In this document: piece by piece, positions 6,051-6,383 of the stretch
Layout: the number at the start of each line of letters is the position of its first letter
How positions within the stretch are numbered: the stretch's first letter is position 1
Origin: Chitinophagaceae bacterium
GTDB taxonomy: Bacteria > Bacteroidota > Bacteroidia > Chitinophagales > Chitinophagaceae
Assembly (NCBI GenBank): GCA_016787105.1
Contig: JAEUVI010000174.1
Location: forward strand, 1 to 6,383
Reading direction: 5' to 3'
DNA length: 6,383 bases
Translations under genes and position numbers: made by a program
Notes under the pieces: model-generated
Told to the model about the DNA's origin: nothing
The model's input: only the letters and a program-made list of their open reading frames with translations
The model's database searches: none

Positions 6051-6080
6051 CATACTTTTTATAAATTCTTACAAAGTATG
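6051..6080 (-). terminator. Inverted repeat downstream of the OmdA-like gene
   Basis: CATACTTT (6051-6058) and AAAGTATG (6073-6080) form a perfect 8-base-pair inverted repeat around a 14-base loop, 46 bases past the gene's stop on the - strand. There is no T-run directly after it on that strand, so it may be a poor terminator or an unrelated site. I see nothing else firm in the 246-base gap except the promoter candidate at 5950-5983. Confidence 0.3.
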
Positions 6081-6126
6081 TACTGTGAATATGCAGAAAA
6101 AATATGCCTGCAAATGACAATAGTGT

Positions 6127-6383
6127 TTACAAACCGTCTTTTTCTTTGCGTGCTGCACGGAGCATTTCACCAAAGTCCATTCCTTTAAGCATGGATGTAA
6201 CTGTCATGGCGATTCGTTTTGCCTTGGTAGGAGCTGTTTTGGCCTCCATTATCCATTTGCTGTAATAATGCTGGTGAGAAAGCGGCATTTTCTGAAAAGC
6301 AGTCATTGCTTTTGGTTCATCTGAAAGGCATTCCAGCAATTCTTTATCTATTTTCAACGCAGATTCGTCTTTTTCCAATTGCA
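6127..6383 (-). CDS. YdeI/OmpD-associated (OmdA) family protein, C-terminal part
   Basis: The 5' part of this gene lies beyond the right edge; the frame is still open there (…QLEKDESALKIDKELL). A TTG at 6378 could be read as a start, but it is almost certainly an internal Leu codon. The visible 85 or so residues fit the OmdA (bacteriocin-protection, YdeI/OmpD-associated) domain: ELLECLSDEPKAMTAFQKM, then LSHQHYYSKWIMEAKTAPTKAKRIAMTV, ending in a Lys-rich tail. In Bacteroidota this domain usually follows an N-terminal DUF1905 beta-barrel in a protein of about 150-190 residues, which is what I expect outside the window. The cellular role of the family is poorly known; the name comes from indirect genetic links to outer-membrane proteins. 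It is separated from the next gene by 246 bases. Confidence 0.85.
   Translation of the reverse strand, partial: QLEKDESALKIDKELLECLSDEPKAMTAFQKMPLSHQHYYSKWIMEAKTAPTKAKRIAMTVTSMLKGMDFGEMLRAARKEKDGL

Noticed and set aside
6092..6112. TGCAG/CTGCA inverted repeat after the OmdA-like gene
   Set aside because: Five-base arms in AT-rich DNA are expected by chance and no T-run or conserved context supports a role.
6376..6378. TTG as the start of an 83-residue OmdA-like protein
   Set aside because: The frame continues past the window edge, and the family normally has an N-terminal DUF1905 domain, so the gene is cut by the window.

Overview
The window looks like ordinary chromosome from a Bacteroidota member, probably of the Chitinophagaceae/Sphingobacteriia kind. 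Reasons: AT-rich DNA, weak or absent Shine-Dalgarno sequences, a promoter candidate of the Bacteroidota type (TAnnTTTG), a DUF4382 lipoprotein typical of this phylum, and intergenic repeats built from a GGCTAAAGCC head and a hairpin tail. The assignment is an inference from these traits, with no marker gene present.

Layout, left to right. A small protein on the + strand (53-556, possibly with a tubby/LURP-one-like fold) converges on a TetA-like MFS efflux transporter on the - strand (573-1805). All remaining genes are also on the - strand: a MurC-like Mur ligase with altered motifs (1977-3353), a DUF4382 lipoprotein (3735-4601), a membrane-anchored or lipid-anchored protein of an uncharacterised family (4792-5880), and the C-terminal part of a DUF1905/OmdA (YdeI-like) protein that runs off the right edge (6127-6383).

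The - strand genes are separated by gaps of 170 to 380 bases. Two gaps hold convincing intrinsic terminators (3675-3707 and 4694-4750), so these look like separately transcribed genes and not one operon. I see no pathway joining them: one is drug or metabolite export, one is cell-wall ligase chemistry, and two are envelope-anchored proteins of unknown role.

The most notable non-coding structure is the gap at 3405-3734. It carries two 57-base repeat units facing each other. Their head, spacer length and TGATCC box agree exactly, but their hairpin arms differ in sequence while still pairing. A third, tail-only remnant lies between them. Other items worth a look are the non-canonical catalytic motifs of the Mur ligase, paired inverted repeats in front of the efflux gene, and a terminator whose loop contains a perfect 14-base palindrome. 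I found no CRISPR array, tRNA, rRNA, transposase or recognisable defence system. Nothing here amounts to a clear new multi-gene system.
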